Shown here: in pieces, positions 18,055 through 27,724 of the stretch
How the letters are laid out: every line of letters begins with the position of its first letter
Position numbering within the stretch: position 1 is the stretch's first letter
Origin: Kitasatospora sp. NBC_01287
Lineage (GTDB): Bacteria; Actinomycetota; Actinomycetes; Streptomycetales; Streptomycetaceae
DNA length: 64,000 bases
Direction of reading: 5' to 3'
NCBI RefSeq assembly: GCF_026340565.1
Contig: NZ_JAPEPB010000001.1
Coordinates: 3,758,501 to 3,822,500, forward strand
Program-made: the position numbers and the translations under genes
Notes under the pieces: model-generated
The model's database searches: none
Seen by the model: the letters and a program-made list of their open reading frames with translations, nothing else
Told to the model about the DNA's origin: nothing

Positions 18055-20676
18055 TCAGATGCTCAGCTCGAACCAGACGATCTTGCCGTGCGGGGTGCGC
18101 CGGCTGCCCCACCGCTCGGCCAGCAGGCTGACCAGTTGCAGGCCCCGTCCGCCTTCGTCGGTCTCCTGGGCCCGGCGCTGGCGGGGCTGGGCGTAGCCGT
18201 CGTCCCAGACCTCGCAGACCACGGCGGTGTCGCGCAGCAGCCGCAGCCGGATGTCGCCGCGCCCGTGCCGCAGCGCGTTCGTCACCAGCTCGCTGACCAG
18301 CAGCTCGGTGGTGTCGACCAGCTCGTCCAGGCCGCGGGCCAGCAGCCAGGCGCAGGCCCGCTCGCGGGCCTTGGAGACCGAGGTGGGCTCGGATGGCAGC
18401 CGCCAGTCGCCCACCGAGTCCTCGGGCAGCGCGCACACCCGGGCCATCAGCAGCGCGATGTCGTCCTCGCCGTGGTGCGGGTCCAGCTCGTTGAGCACCT
18501 GGTCGCAGAGGGTTTCGAGCACCGGGGCGCCGTTCTCCAGGGCGGCGCGGAAGGCGTGCAGGCCCTCGTCCAGCTGGTGCTTGCGGGACTCCACCAGGCC
18601 GTCGGTGTAGAGGCCCAGCAACGCGCCGTCCGGCAGCACCAGGGTGACCTCCTCGAACGGCTCGCCACCCACCCCCAGCGGCAGGCCCGGCGGCACGTCG
18701 AGCATCCGGGCCGGCTCGCCCGGGCTGAGCAGCGCGGGGGGCAGGTGCCCGGCGTTGGCGAAGGTGCAGCGCCTGGTGACCGCGTCGTAGACGGCGTAGA
18801 CGCAGGTGGCCAGGTAGACCTCGGCCGCGTCCTCGTCCACCCGGCGGCCCACGCCGCCGTGGCCGGGCGGCAGCGGTCCCGGGTCGCCCAGGCCCCGGGC
18901 GATCTCGTCCAGCGAGCTGAGCACCTCGGCCGGCTCCAGGTCGAGCATCGCCAATGTCCGCACGGCGGTGCGCAGCTGACCCATCGCCACCGCCGCGCGC
19001 AGCCCGCGCCCCATCACGTCGCCGATCACCAGCGCGGTCCGGTTGCCGGGCAGCGCGATGACGTCGAACCAGTCGCCGCCCACCTCGGTGTTGTTGTTGC
19101 TGGGCCGGTAGCGGCAGGCGATCTCCAGGCCGCTGGCCTCCGGGTTGCCCGGGGGCAGCAGGCTGCGCTGCAGGATCAGCGCGCGCTCGTGCTCGCGCCG
19201 GTAGAGCCGGGCGTTGTCCACGCAGACCGCGGCGCGGGCCGCGATCTCCTCGGCGATCGCCACGTCGCGGGCGTCGAAGGGCTCGCTGCCGATCGCCCGG
19301 GAGAGCTGGATCAGGCCGAGCACCACGTTCCGGGCGACCAGCGGGACGACCAGCGTGCTGCGCAGCAGCGGGTCGGGGCCGGGGTCGGGGATCGCGCTGC
19401 GCCCGGTGCGCAGGGCCCGCGCGTGCGGGGAGCGCGGCGGGTAGCAGAGCGTGCCGCCGGCCTCGGCGGCGGCCAGCCGGGAGCCGTAGGACTGGTTCGG
19501 GTAGCCGCCGCCGTGGTCGCCGCCGAGCACCGAGGCGGCGCCCCCGACCACGCTGGAGACCGCGACCCGGCGCAGCTCGCCGCTGCCGTCGTAGGGGTGG
19601 GCGCCGGCGCCGGCCAGCGAGGGGCCGGTCTCGCCGGAGAGCAGGGCCGAGTAGAGGTCGACGGTGGCCAGGTCGCAGAACTGCGGGACGACCACGTCCA
19701 GCAGTTCCTTGGCCGTGGTCTCCAGGTCCAGGGTGGAGCCGATGTGCGCGCTGGCCTCGTTGACCAGCGCCAGGTTGCGGCGCACCCCGGCGGCCTCGCG
19801 CTCGGCCACGTGCCGGCTGGTGACGTCGTTGACCTGGCCGGCCACGCCCATCGGCCGCTCGCCGGGGCCGGTCAGCCGGTAGAGCGAGATGGCCCAGCGG
19901 CGCTCGCCGCCGCGGGTGGGCACGGCGCCGCTGAACCGCAGGTCGACCACCGGGTTGCCGCTCTCCAGCACCTGGCGCAGGGCGGCCTGCAGCCGCTCGG
20001 CCTCGGAGAAGGAGAAGAGGTCGTGCGAGGTCAGCCCGCAGAGCGCGTCCGGCTCGACCCCGACGGCGTCGGCGAAGGCCTGGTTGACCCGCTGCAGCCG
20101 CAGCTGCCGGTCGAAGAGGAAGAAGCCGCTGGGGGTCTGCCCGAAGACCGCCTCGGAAGCGGCCAGATCGGTCTCGATCCGGCGCAGCTTGCCCAGGTCG
20201 ACGGCCAGGCAGAGCGCGCCGGGGGAACCGTCGGCGGGCATCAGGTAGACCTCGGCCAGCCCTTCGGCGCCCGCCGGCTCGCGGTAGGGCACGGTCCCCA
20301 CCCACTCCTCGCCGGCGAGGGTGCGTTCGAGCCGGGCTCGGCCCTGGCGCCACAGCTCGCGCGGCACCAGGGTGGTCACCGGGTCGGCGCCGAGGGCGTC
20401 GGCGGCGGGCAGCGCGAAGAAGTCGGCGGCCCGCTCGCTCCACTGGCTGATCCGCCCGTCACGGCCGATCGAGAAGGTGGCGACCCGGATGTACTCGTAG
20501 ATCGAGCCGGGGTCGCTGCCGCCCCAGCGCGGAGCCGCGCCGGGCGCGGCGCTCGCACCGGGCCCCGCGCTCTCCCCGGGCACGGCGGGCTCGAAGACGC
20601 CGGTGCTGACCGGTGCGCCCGCCTGCCCGGGCACGGCGACCTGGCCGCCACCAGTCAGCGCTTCCCGCGCCGGCAT
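18055..20676 (-). CDS. PAS/GAF sensor PP2C phosphatase with C-terminal HATPase (RsbU/SpoIIE type)
   Basis: A cytoplasmic signalling protein of about 873 residues. In order: two PAS regions (roughly residues 65-170 and 180-300), a GAF domain (about 310-510), a PP2C-type phosphatase domain beginning at LILQRSLLPP with GGDWFDVIALPG and IGDVMGRGL as metal-site segments, and a HATPase_c_2 domain with ELVTNALRHGRGDI. Such proteins act in partner-switching control of sigma factors by dephosphorylating and phosphorylating anti-sigma-factor antagonists. The start is uncertain: ATG 20676 is listed, but a TTG at 20685 is better spaced (9 nt) from GGAGG. The target proteins are not in the window. Confidence 0.88.
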   Translation of the reverse strand: MPAREALTGGGQVAVPGQAGAPVSTGVFEPAVPGESAGPGASAAPGAAPRWGGSDPGSIYEYIRVATFSIGRDGRISQWSERAADFFALPAADALGADPVTTLVPRELWRQGRARLERTLAGEEWVGTVPYREPAGAEGLAEVYLMPADGSPGALCLAVDLGKLRRIETDLAASEAVFGQTPSGFFLFDRQLRLQRVNQAFADAVGVEPDALCGLTSHDLFSFSEAERLQAALRQVLESGNPVVDLRFSGAVPTRGGERRWAISLYRLTGPGERPMGVAGQVNDVTSRHVAEREAAGVRRNLALVNEASAHIGSTLDLETTAKELLDVVVPQFCDLATVDLYSALLSGETGPSLAGAGAHPYDGSGELRRVAVSSVVGGAASVLGGDHGGGYPNQSYGSRLAAAEAGGTLCYPPRSPHARALRTGRSAIPDPGPDPLLRSTLVVPLVARNVVLGLIQLSRAIGSEPFDARDVAIAEEIAARAAVCVDNARLYRREHERALILQRSLLPPGNPEASGLEIACRYRPSNNNTEVGGDWFDVIALPGNRTALVIGDVMGRGLRAAVAMGQLRTAVRTLAMLDLEPAEVLSSLDEIARGLGDPGPLPPGHGGVGRRVDEDAAEVYLATCVYAVYDAVTRRCTFANAGHLPPALLSPGEPARMLDVPPGLPLGVGGEPFEEVTLVLPDGALLGLYTDGLVESRKHQLDEGLHAFRAALENGAPVLETLCDQVLNELDPHHGEDDIALLMARVCALPEDSVGDWRLPSEPTSVSKARERACAWLLARGLDELVDTTELLVSELVTNALRHGRGDIRLRLLRDTAVVCEVWDDGYAQPRQRRAQETDEGGRGLQLVSLLAERWGSRRTPHGKIVWFELSI

Positions 20677-20933
20677 GCTGTTCAAGGACCGACCCCTCCA
20701 ACCCGCGCCCATCCGGATGTCGAGAAGACCTGAGATGACCGAGTATTCATCATCCGAGGGCGGGCGCACACGCCCTCAACATCACAACATCAAATCGGGC
20801 GAAGGTTTTTGCCCCCTGCCTCGCGCTACCAGCCTGCCACGCTCGCGCCCCTGGTCCGCTCCCGTGCGCCGGTCCAGGATATATGGCATGTACAGATCCT
20901 AATATTCGAAAATGTGATCGACTGCCGCCCGCT

Positions 20934-23699
20934 TCATTCTCGATTCGCTTCCTTCCCCGGCAATTCCTGCTCGAACCAGACCACTTTGCCCATTCCCTCG
21001 GCGCGCGCCCCCCAACGCAGGGCCAGCCTGCGCACCAGCTCCAGGCCTCGACCACCCTCGTCGGCCGCCGCCGCGTGCCGCTCCCTCGGCGGGTCGGGCA
21101 GCGGGTCGGAGATCTCCACCAGCAGGGTCTCGCCCAGCGTGAGCCGCACCCCGATCGGCGCGCTCGCGTACCGCACCGAGTTGGTGACCAGCTCGCTGAC
21201 CAGCAGCTCGGCGGTGTCGGTCAGCTCCTCCATGCCCCACTCCTGGAGCGCGCCACGGACCAGCCGGCGGGCCCGGGAGACCGCGGTGGGCTCGGCCGGC
21301 AGCGTCCAGCCGACCGTGCGCGCGCCGTCCTCGCCGCGACCGAGGCGGGCCAGCAGCAGGGCCACGTCATCGGGCTCGCGACCCTGCTCCATGGTGTCCA
21401 GCACCGCCTCGCAGGCGTGCTGGATCGACCCGTACGGCTTCTCCAGCACCGCCTGCAGCCGTCCGAGGCCGACGTCCAGGTCCTTGTCCCGGGACTCGAC
21501 CAGCCCGTCGGTGCAGAGCGCCAGCACGCTGCCCTCCGGGATCCACAGCTCGACCGCCTCGAACGGCACGCCGCCGACCCCGAGCGGGGCGCCCGAGGGC
21601 AGGTCGAGCACCTGGCCCTCGCCGCCGGGCAGCGGGCCGCCGGTGCGGGCCGGCCCCGGCGTCGGCGGGCGGATCAGCACCGGCGGGATGTGGCCCGCCT
21701 TGGCCACCGTCAGCAGCGCGGTGGCCGGGTCGTAGACCGCGTAGACGCAGGTGGCCAGCAGCGCCTCGTCCGGCCCCTGGGCCAGGTCGTCGGCCAGCTC
21801 GTGGACGTGGCGCAGCAGCACGTCGGGCGGCAGGTCCAGGGCCGCCAGCACCCGCACGGCGGTGCGCAGCCGGCCCATCGTGGCGGCCGCCCGCAGGCCG
21901 TGGCCCATCACGTCGCCGACCACCAGCGCGGTGCGGTCGCCGGGCAGCGGGATGACGTCGAACCAGTCGCCGCCGACCTCGGTGCCGCTGCTGCCCGGCA
22001 CGTAGCGGTAGGCGACCTCGACGCCCGTGGGCTGCGGCACCTGCTGCGGCAGCAGGGTGCGCTGCAGGGTGAGCGCGGCGGTGCGCTCGCGGACGTAGAG
22101 CCGGGCATTGTCCAGCGAGCTGCCGGCCCGGTCGGCGAGCTCCACCGAGAAGGCCAGGTCGTCCCGGTCGAAGCCCTCGCGGCGGCCGGCCCGGCTGAGC
22201 ACCAGCAGGCCGATCACGATCCCGCGGGCGCGCAGCGGGACCACCAGCATCGAGTGCGTGCCGAGTGACAGCGCGGCCTGCACCTTGGGATCACCCGGAT
22301 AGGTGGCCTCCTCCAACTCATCCGCACCGGAGAGAAGTTCGGGCACACCGGTGCGCAGCACCCGGCCGTAGCAGGACTCCTCGGCGAAGCTGACCCGGGC
22401 GCCCCTGCGCAGCATCACCTCCACCTCCTCACCGTCCTGGGTGGCCGCCACCCCGAGCTGCAGCAGCGAGGTTCGCCGGTCGTGGCCGTGCCGGGGCAGG
22501 TCGTCGCCGTGCGCCACCGCCTGCAGCAGGATCGCCGCCGCGAAGTCGGCCAGCCGCGGCACCACCGCGCTGGCCAGCTCCTGGGCGATCCGGGCGGCGT
22601 CCAGCAGGTCGCCGATCCGCGAGCCGAACTCGTTGAGCAGGGCGAGCCGGCGGCGGGCGTGCTCGACCTTGGCCACCGCCCGGTACCGCTCGGTCACGTC
22701 CATCACGGTGCCGGAGATGCCCAGCACCCGCCCGCCGCGGTCGGTGAGCCGGCTGTAGGAGATCGAGCGGTAGCCGGTGCGCGCCGCGGTGCTCGGCGCG
22801 GCCAGCGTCACGTCGATCACCGACTCACCGGTGGCCAGCACCTGACGCTGGATCACACTGATCTCGTCGGCCGCCCGTTCGGGCAGCGTCTCGCCGGTGG
22901 TGCGCCCCACGTGCTCCTCGGCGGCCACGCCGTTCATCTCCGCCAGCGTCTGGTTGACCGCGGTGTAGCGCAGGTCGGTGTCCAGCACCGCGATGCCGAG
23001 CGCGGACTGCTCGAAGAGCGCGTCGCGCACCGCCAGGTCGCGCTCCACGGCCTGCAGGGTGCGCGCCTCGGCCAGCGCGACCAGCAGGAACGGGGTGCCG
23101 TCACCGTCCACCAGGAGCGAGACCCGGGCCTCCACCGGCACCTTGGGGCCGTCCCGGTGGTGCAGCTGGGTCAGACCCTGCCAGCCGCCGGTGCGCACCG
23201 CCGTGCGCATCGCCTCGCGGGCGTCGGCGACCCGCCGCTCGTCCACCATCAGCTCGTCGATCCGGCGGCCCACCAGCACCTCGCTGGGCCAGCCGAGCAG
23301 TTCCTCGGCCGCCGGGCTCCAGAGCACCACCCGCCCGGCCGTGTCGAGCATCGCGATGGCGACCTTGACCATGTCGAAGAGGCTGCCCTGGGTGTGCTCG
23401 CCGGACGGGTGGTCGCGGCCGGGGGCAGCCGGCGTGGCGACCGCCGGTCCGGCGCCGGGGAACGGCTCGACGGGGGAGCCGCGGTGGGCGGCGGACCCGG
23501 CGGCGGGCGCGCCGGCGACCGGCGGGGGCGACGGATCGGGGGCAGTGGCCCGGGTGGTGGTGGACCGCGCGGTGGTGGCCCGGGCGGTGGGGGCGGAGCC
23601 GCCGGGTGGGGCGCCGGCCCGCAGCCGTGCGCGGGCGGCCGCGCCGCCCGTCCGCGCGGGGTGGGGCCGCGCCCGCCCGCCGCTACCCCTGCTGGTCAC
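20934..23699 (-). CDS. Second PAS/GAF PP2C phosphatase with HATPase domain
   Basis: A 921-residue paralogue of the preceding gene on the same strand. After a low-complexity Arg/Pro/Thr/Ala N-terminus of about 105 residues come two PAS domains, a GAF domain, the phosphatase domain (LTLQRTLLPQQ, GGDWFDVIPLPG, VGDVMGHGL) and a C-terminal HATPase (ELVTNSVRYASAPI) ending KVVWFEQELPGKEANRE. The GTG at 23699 is chosen because GGGAGG lies 8 nt upstream; frames remain open further up to a TTG at 23804. The paralogous pair suggests duplication followed by divergence of the sensor halves. The signal sensed is unknown. Confidence 0.87.
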   Translation of the reverse strand: MTSRGSGGRARPHPARTGGAAARARLRAGAPPGGSAPTARATTARSTTTRATAPDPSPPPVAGAPAAGSAAHRGSPVEPFPGAGPAVATPAAPGRDHPSGEHTQGSLFDMVKVAIAMLDTAGRVVLWSPAAEELLGWPSEVLVGRRIDELMVDERRVADAREAMRTAVRTGGWQGLTQLHHRDGPKVPVEARVSLLVDGDGTPFLLVALAEARTLQAVERDLAVRDALFEQSALGIAVLDTDLRYTAVNQTLAEMNGVAAEEHVGRTTGETLPERAADEISVIQRQVLATGESVIDVTLAAPSTAARTGYRSISYSRLTDRGGRVLGISGTVMDVTERYRAVAKVEHARRRLALLNEFGSRIGDLLDAARIAQELASAVVPRLADFAAAILLQAVAHGDDLPRHGHDRRTSLLQLGVAATQDGEEVEVMLRRGARVSFAEESCYGRVLRTGVPELLSGADELEEATYPGDPKVQAALSLGTHSMLVVPLRARGIVIGLLVLSRAGRREGFDRDDLAFSVELADRAGSSLDNARLYVRERTAALTLQRTLLPQQVPQPTGVEVAYRYVPGSSGTEVGGDWFDVIPLPGDRTALVVGDVMGHGLRAAATMGRLRTAVRVLAALDLPPDVLLRHVHELADDLAQGPDEALLATCVYAVYDPATALLTVAKAGHIPPVLIRPPTPGPARTGGPLPGGEGQVLDLPSGAPLGVGGVPFEAVELWIPEGSVLALCTDGLVESRDKDLDVGLGRLQAVLEKPYGSIQHACEAVLDTMEQGREPDDVALLLARLGRGEDGARTVGWTLPAEPTAVSRARRLVRGALQEWGMEELTDTAELLVSELVTNSVRYASAPIGVRLTLGETLLVEISDPLPDPPRERHAAAADEGGRGLELVRRLALRWGARAEGMGKVVWFEQELPGKEANRE

Positions 23700-23933
23700 C
23701 GACGAGGCCTCCCAAGGACCGGCGCGGACGGTCCGCGGCCGACTCACCGAACGTGCCGGCAGCACCGGACGCACGGGCTGCACCAGGCGTACCTGCTGCA
23801 CCAAGCGTCACAGCTCATGCCGAACTGTGACATACCCCGGCATTCCCCTTGCTATCCGCGCGTTCGGGTCATCTTTTCCGATCGGCCTATGACGGGATCG
23901 ACCTGGCGCCCAGGAAACGCCGAGGTCACCGGC

Positions 23934-24338
23934 TCACAGCGCGTCAGGCGCCCCGAGCAGCGCGGCGACCTGCGGCAGCACCGCGCGGTCGTGCTCCAGC
24001 CAGTCGACCGCCGACAGCTCGTCAGGTCCCAGCCAACGCAGTTCCGAGTGGTCCTCCAGCGGCCGCGGTTCACCGTCCAGCAGCTCGGCCGTCCAGATCC
24101 GCAGCACCAGTCCGGCCCGCACCGGCCACTCCCCCGCCAGTCGGCGCACCGCCCGGGCCCGCACGCCCAGCTCCTCCAGGAGCTCGCGCTCCAGCGCCTC
24201 CTGCTGGCTCTCCCCGGGTTCGGCCTTGCCGCCGGGGAACTCCCAGCGCCCCGCCACCTCGGGCGGCGCGCTGCGGCGGGCGGCCAGCACTCGGCCCTGG
24301 TGGATCAACGCGCCGCCGACCACGATCCGGTTCTCCAT
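23934..24338 (-). CDS. Nudix hydrolase (MutT-like)
   Basis: A 134-residue Nudix enzyme. The Nudix box runs from Gly37 to Val59 with Glu43, Arg51, Glu52, Glu55 and Glu56 in the catalytic positions. The WEFPGGK run just before it is typical of MutT-type 8-oxo-dGTP pyrophosphatases, so nucleotide-pool sanitation is the best guess, though related substrates cannot be excluded. The ATG at 24338 gives the standard family length; a longer open frame upstream is low-complexity and is not used. The next gene on this strand starts about 235 nt downstream. Confidence 0.9.
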   Translation of the reverse strand: MENRIVVGGALIHQGRVLAARRSAPPEVAGRWEFPGGKAEPGESQQEALERELLEELGVRARAVRRLAGEWPVRAGLVLRIWTAELLDGEPRPLEDHSELRWLGPDELSAVDWLEHDRAVLPQVAALLGAPDAL

Positions 24339-24891
24339 GGCCGCGAGCCTATGACCTGGCCTGCCGTCCGCGCCGCGGGCGCCCGGCTGCGCCGCGCCGG
24401 GCCCGGCTCGGTGGGGGTCGAGTCGGGCCCGGGGCGGTGCCGGCCGTCCCTGGCCAGAGGCTAGGGACGGCCCGCTAACGGGAGGTTCGGACAAGGTTTC
24501 GACGCTGTCACGTGCCCGGGCACCGGGTTAACGCCGGGTAAGGCACGGGGGCCGCGGCCCATGGGGGCGACCCGCCGCCGACCGGCTGGTTCGTATCCGA
24601 CGTTGATCGGCCGACACGTCTCCCGCGCCGGCTGACGGCCACCGATTCGCATGCTGCCCCCGTTCGCCCCCGTCCGGTCGGCACGTGCGCGATCCGACGC
24701 CGCACGTACGACTATCGCAAGGGTGGACCGGCGCTCGCCGCCGCGCAAGGTGCTGACGAATACGGGTCCGCGCCGGGGCGGGCGGTACGCACTGTGCGAG
24801 GTCCGGCCGGGGCGGGCGGGGCCGGACACGGCGGGTGCGCGGTGGTGGTGGGCGGCGGCGACGGTGGTGGGCGGCGGCGGTGGGCGGCGGC
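24339..24891. other. 553-bp gap without a supported gene
   Basis: GC-rich sequence between the Nudix gene and the methyltransferase gene. It contains G-rich runs with repeated GGTGGGCGGCGG near 24840-24890, immediately beyond the methyltransferase stop. Open frames here lack ribosome sites and family resemblance. Nothing further is claimed. Confidence 0.5.
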
Positions 24892-25704
24892 TCAGCCGCG
24901 GGCCAGCACCTCCCCGTGCAGCACCGCGAACCAGCCGTCCGGCTCCACCGTCCAGCGCCGCCAGGCCTCGGCGATCGCGGCCAGTTCGGCGGCGTCGGCG
25001 AAGCCGTGCTCCAGCGCCGTGGCGGCCAGGCCGGAGCTCTCGGTCCGGTCCGCCCAGGACTCGCCCCACCACAGCCGCTCACCGGGCGTCGCGTACGTCC
25101 AGCTGGAGCTCGACGCGGTCACCTCGGTGAAGCCCGCCGCCCGCGCCCAGGACAGCAGCCGGCGTCCGGCGTCCGGCTCGCCGCCGTTGGCCCGCGCGGT
25201 GCGCCGGTACAGCGCCAGCCAGGCGGCCAGTTCCGGCCGCTCGGGGTACCAGGTCATCGCCTCGTAGTCGGCGTCCCGCGCGGCCACCACACCGCCGGGC
25301 GCCACCACCCGGCGCAGCTCGCGCAGCGCGGCGACCGGGTCCGCCACGTGCTGCAGCACCTGGTGGGCGTGGACCACGTCGAAGGCCCCGTCCGGGTAGG
25401 TCAGCCGGTGGATGTCGCCGACCGCGAACTCGATGTTGGTCAGGCCACGCCCGGCCACGTGGGCCGCGGCCTGCTCCAGCACCTGGGCCGAACTGTCCAC
25501 CGCCACCACCCTGCCGGTCGGCCCCACCAGCTCGGCCAGGTCGGCGGTGATCGTGCCGGGTCCGCAGCCGATGTCCAGCACCACCTGCCCGGCCCGCAGC
25601 TCGGGCAGCAGATAGGCGGCGGAGTTGGCGGCGGTGCGCGAGCGGTGCGAGCGCAGCACCGCGTCCTGGTGGCCGTGCGTGTAGACCGTCTGATGGTCGG
25701 TCAT
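24892..25704 (-). CDS. Class I SAM-dependent methyltransferase
   Basis: A 270-residue soluble methyltransferase. Motif I is VLDIGCGPGT (about residues 42-51), motif II VVAVDSS, and the post-I region VVHAHQVLQHVADP matches the Methyltransf_11/25 type that acts on small molecules or quinones. The C-terminal half (YERPELAAWLALYRR-like region, WWGESW) is not diagnostic. The ATG at 25704 has GGAGG 7 nt upstream. The gene stands alone; the substrate is unknown. Two copies of CGAACGGGTT lie just upstream of the ribosome site. Confidence 0.87.
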   Translation of the reverse strand: MTDHQTVYTHGHQDAVLRSHRSRTAANSAAYLLPELRAGQVVLDIGCGPGTITADLAELVGPTGRVVAVDSSAQVLEQAAAHVAGRGLTNIEFAVGDIHRLTYPDGAFDVVHAHQVLQHVADPVAALRELRRVVAPGGVVAARDADYEAMTWYPERPELAAWLALYRRTARANGGEPDAGRRLLSWARAAGFTEVTASSSSWTYATPGERLWWGESWADRTESSGLAATALEHGFADAAELAAIAEAWRRWTVEPDGWFAVLHGEVLARG

Positions 25705-25723
25705 AGCTGGTGCCTCCGGGCTT

Positions 25724-25756
25724 CGAACGGGTTCGGGAGAGTCACCCGAACGGGTT
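25724..25756. repeat. Two direct copies of CGAACGGGTT upstream of the methyltransferase gene
   Basis: Copies at 25724-25733 and 25747-25756, 23 bp apart. The first is part of a short palindrome (CGAAC-GG-GTTCG). The position within 55 bp of the start codon suits an operator, but no regulator is adjacent. Confidence 0.4.
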
Positions 25757-25870
25757 TCGGCAGTGCCCGGAGCCTAGCGACTGTCTCACTGGTCAAGAAG
25801 ATGGATCTCAGCATTCAAGACTCAGGGAAAAGCCCTTCGCCCTCGCCCGAGGTGAGCAAATAATCGGGCC

Positions 25871-26452
25871 ATGGGAAAGAGCTATGAACGGATCGACGGC
25901 AGGCTGCGCTCGTTCATCGAAGCCCAGCCGATCTTCTTCACCGCCACCGCGCCGCTCGCCGGCGACGGCCACGTGAACCTCTCCCCCAAGGGCCGCGCCG
26001 GCACCCTGGCGGTCCTGGACGAACTCACCCTGGCCTACCTGGACTTCGGCGGCAGCCACGCCGAGACCATCGCCCACCTGCGCGAGAACGGCCGGATCAC
26101 GCTGATGTGGTGCGCCTTCACCGGGCCGCCCACCGTGGTGCGGGTGCACGGCCGCGGCGAGCCGGTCTTCCGCGACGATCCGCGGTTCGGCGAGCTGCTG
26201 GGCCACTTCGCGCCGGAGGCGGACGGCTCGGGGCTGCGCGCGATCGTGCTGGTGCGCGCCGAGCGGATCAGCGACTCCTGCGGCTTCGCGGTCCCGTACC
26301 TGGAGTACCGCGAGGACCGCTCGCTGCTGCGGGACTACTTCGACCGCAAGACCGACGAGGAGTTCGCCGAGTACTGCGCCAGGAAGGAGTACGTGGGCGC
26401 CAGCGTGGACGGGCTGCCCGGCCTGCCGCTGCCGCTGCCGCCCCGCCCGTAG
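25871..26452 (+). CDS. Pyridoxamine 5'-phosphate oxidase family protein
   Basis: A 193-residue flavin- or F420-binding split-barrel protein of the PPOX family. The core reads FFTATAPLAGDGHVNLSPKG, followed by the conserved LDFGGSHAETIAHLRENGRI strand-helix region, typical of the general stress or pyridoxamine-oxidase-like subgroup. Enzymatic substrate cannot be told from the sequence. The ATG at 25871 gives the family start (MGKSYERIDGRLR), though no strong ribosome site is visible upstream. It is divergent from the methyltransferase and stands 48 nt before a RibD-like reductase gene. Confidence 0.88.
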   Translation: MGKSYERIDGRLRSFIEAQPIFFTATAPLAGDGHVNLSPKGRAGTLAVLDELTLAYLDFGGSHAETIAHLRENGRITLMWCAFTGPPTVVRVHGRGEPVFRDDPRFGELLGHFAPEADGSGLRAIVLVRAERISDSCGFAVPYLEYREDRSLLRDYFDRKTDEEFAEYCARKEYVGASVDGLPGLPLPLPPRP

Positions 26453-26500
26453 CCGGGCGGCCGCAGCGGGCGCGTACGGCGGGGCACGTACGGTGGGGGC

Positions 26501-27181
26501 ATGCCCGCCCGCCCCCATGTGCTGCTCAGCGCCGCGATGTCGATCGACGGCTACCTGGACGACTCCTCCCCCGAGCGCCTGCTGCTCTCCAACGCCGCCG
26601 ACTTCGACCGGGTGGACCAGCTGCGCGCCGACTGCGACGCGATCCTGGTGGGATCCACCACGCTGCGCCGTGACAATCCCCGGCTGCTGGTCAACGCCCC
26701 CGGCCGGCGCGCTGCCCGGGTGGCCGCCGGGCGCCCCGCCCACCCGCTCAAGGTGACCCTCAGCGCGGGCGGCGACCTCGCTCCCGAGCTGCGGTTCTGG
26801 CACACCGGCGGGCAGCGGCTGGCGTACACCACCGACGCGGCGGCGCCCGGGCTGCGCGAGCGGCTGGCCGGCCTCGCGGAGGTCGCGGCGCTCGGCTCCC
26901 GGGTGGCGCTCGGCGCGCTGCTGGACGACCTCGGCCGGCGCGGGGTGGCCCGGCTGCTGGTGGAGGGCGGCGGCTCGGTGCACACCCAGTTCCTCGCCGC
27001 CGGGCTGGCCGACGAGCTGCGGCTGGCCGTCGCCCCGCTGCTGGTCGGCCAGGCCGCGGCACCCCGCTTCGTCAACCCGGCCGACTTCCCCGGCGGCAGC
27101 ACCCGACGGCTGCGGCTGCTCGGCGCCGAGGCCGTCGGAGACGTCGTCGTGCTCCGCTACGCCCCCAAGGAGTCCGCGTGA
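26501..27181 (+). CDS. RibD C-terminal (dihydrofolate reductase-like) domain protein
   Basis: A 226-residue NADPH-dependent reductase related to the C-terminal half of RibD, which reduces a ribosylamino-pyrimidine in riboflavin synthesis. Landmarks are LSAAMSIDGYLDD at the N-terminus, AILVGSTTLRRDNPRL, and LLVEGGGSVHTQFL, the cofactor-site signature. Its stop overlaps the start of a deaminase gene by 4 nt (GTGA), so the two RibD-like activities are split and coupled, in the order opposite to RibD. Role in riboflavin or a related pteridine-like pathway is inferred. Confidence 0.88.
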   Translation: MPARPHVLLSAAMSIDGYLDDSSPERLLLSNAADFDRVDQLRADCDAILVGSTTLRRDNPRLLVNAPGRRAARVAAGRPAHPLKVTLSAGGDLAPELRFWHTGGQRLAYTTDAAAPGLRERLAGLAEVAALGSRVALGALLDDLGRRGVARLLVEGGGSVHTQFLAAGLADELRLAVAPLLVGQAAAPRFVNPADFPGGSTRRLRLLGAEAVGDVVVLRYAPKESA

Positions 27182-27684
27182 ACGACCACGACCCGACCAC
27201 CCACGACCCGGCCACCCACGACGCGGTCACCCACGACCTGGCCTTCCTGACCCGGGCCGTCGAGTTGTCGCGGCGGTGCCCGCCCTCGGCGAGCGCCTTC
27301 TCGGTCGGCGCGGTGATCGTCGACGCGGACGGCACCGTGCTGGCCGAGGGGTACAGCCGCGAGGGCGACCCGGTCGCGCACGCCGAGGAGTCCGCGCTCG
27401 GCAAGCTGCCGGCCGGCGACCCGCGGCTGCGCACCGCCACCCTGTACAGCTCGCTGGAGCCGTGCAGCCGCCGCGCCTCGCGCCCGCACCCGTGCGCCGA
27501 CCTGGTGCTGGCCGCCGGGATCCCGCGGGTGGTGGTGGCCTGGCGGGAGCCCGACCTGTTCGTCACCGGCTGCGAGGGGATCGACCGGCTCACCACGGCC
27601 GGGGTCGAGGTGGTGGAGCTGCCGGAGCTGGCGGGGGCCGCCCGCGAGGTCAACCGGCACCTTTTGTATCCTGGGGGAACATAA
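27178..27684 (+). CDS. Cytidine/deoxycytidylate-family deaminase (RibD N-terminal type)
   Basis: A 168-residue zinc deaminase. HAEE holds the zinc-binding His and catalytic Glu, and EPCSRRASRPHPCADL provides the two zinc cysteines in the spacing seen in RibD deaminase domains. The first 18 residues contain a THDPxTHD-like repeat and are probably a nonessential extension; a later start is possible. GTG 27178 overlaps the upstream stop by 4 nt. Together with the reductase gene it reconstitutes both RibD activities in a two-gene unit away from any other rib gene in view. Confidence 0.86.
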   Translation: MNDHDPTTHDPATHDAVTHDLAFLTRAVELSRRCPPSASAFSVGAVIVDADGTVLAEGYSREGDPVAHAEESALGKLPAGDPRLRTATLYSSLEPCSRRASRPHPCADLVLAAGIPRVVVAWREPDLFVTGCEGIDRLTTAGVEVVELPELAGAAREVNRHLLYPGGT

Positions 27685-27724
27685 GGCTTCACCTCCGCCT
27701 CCACACCCCCCGAGGAGCCCCGGC

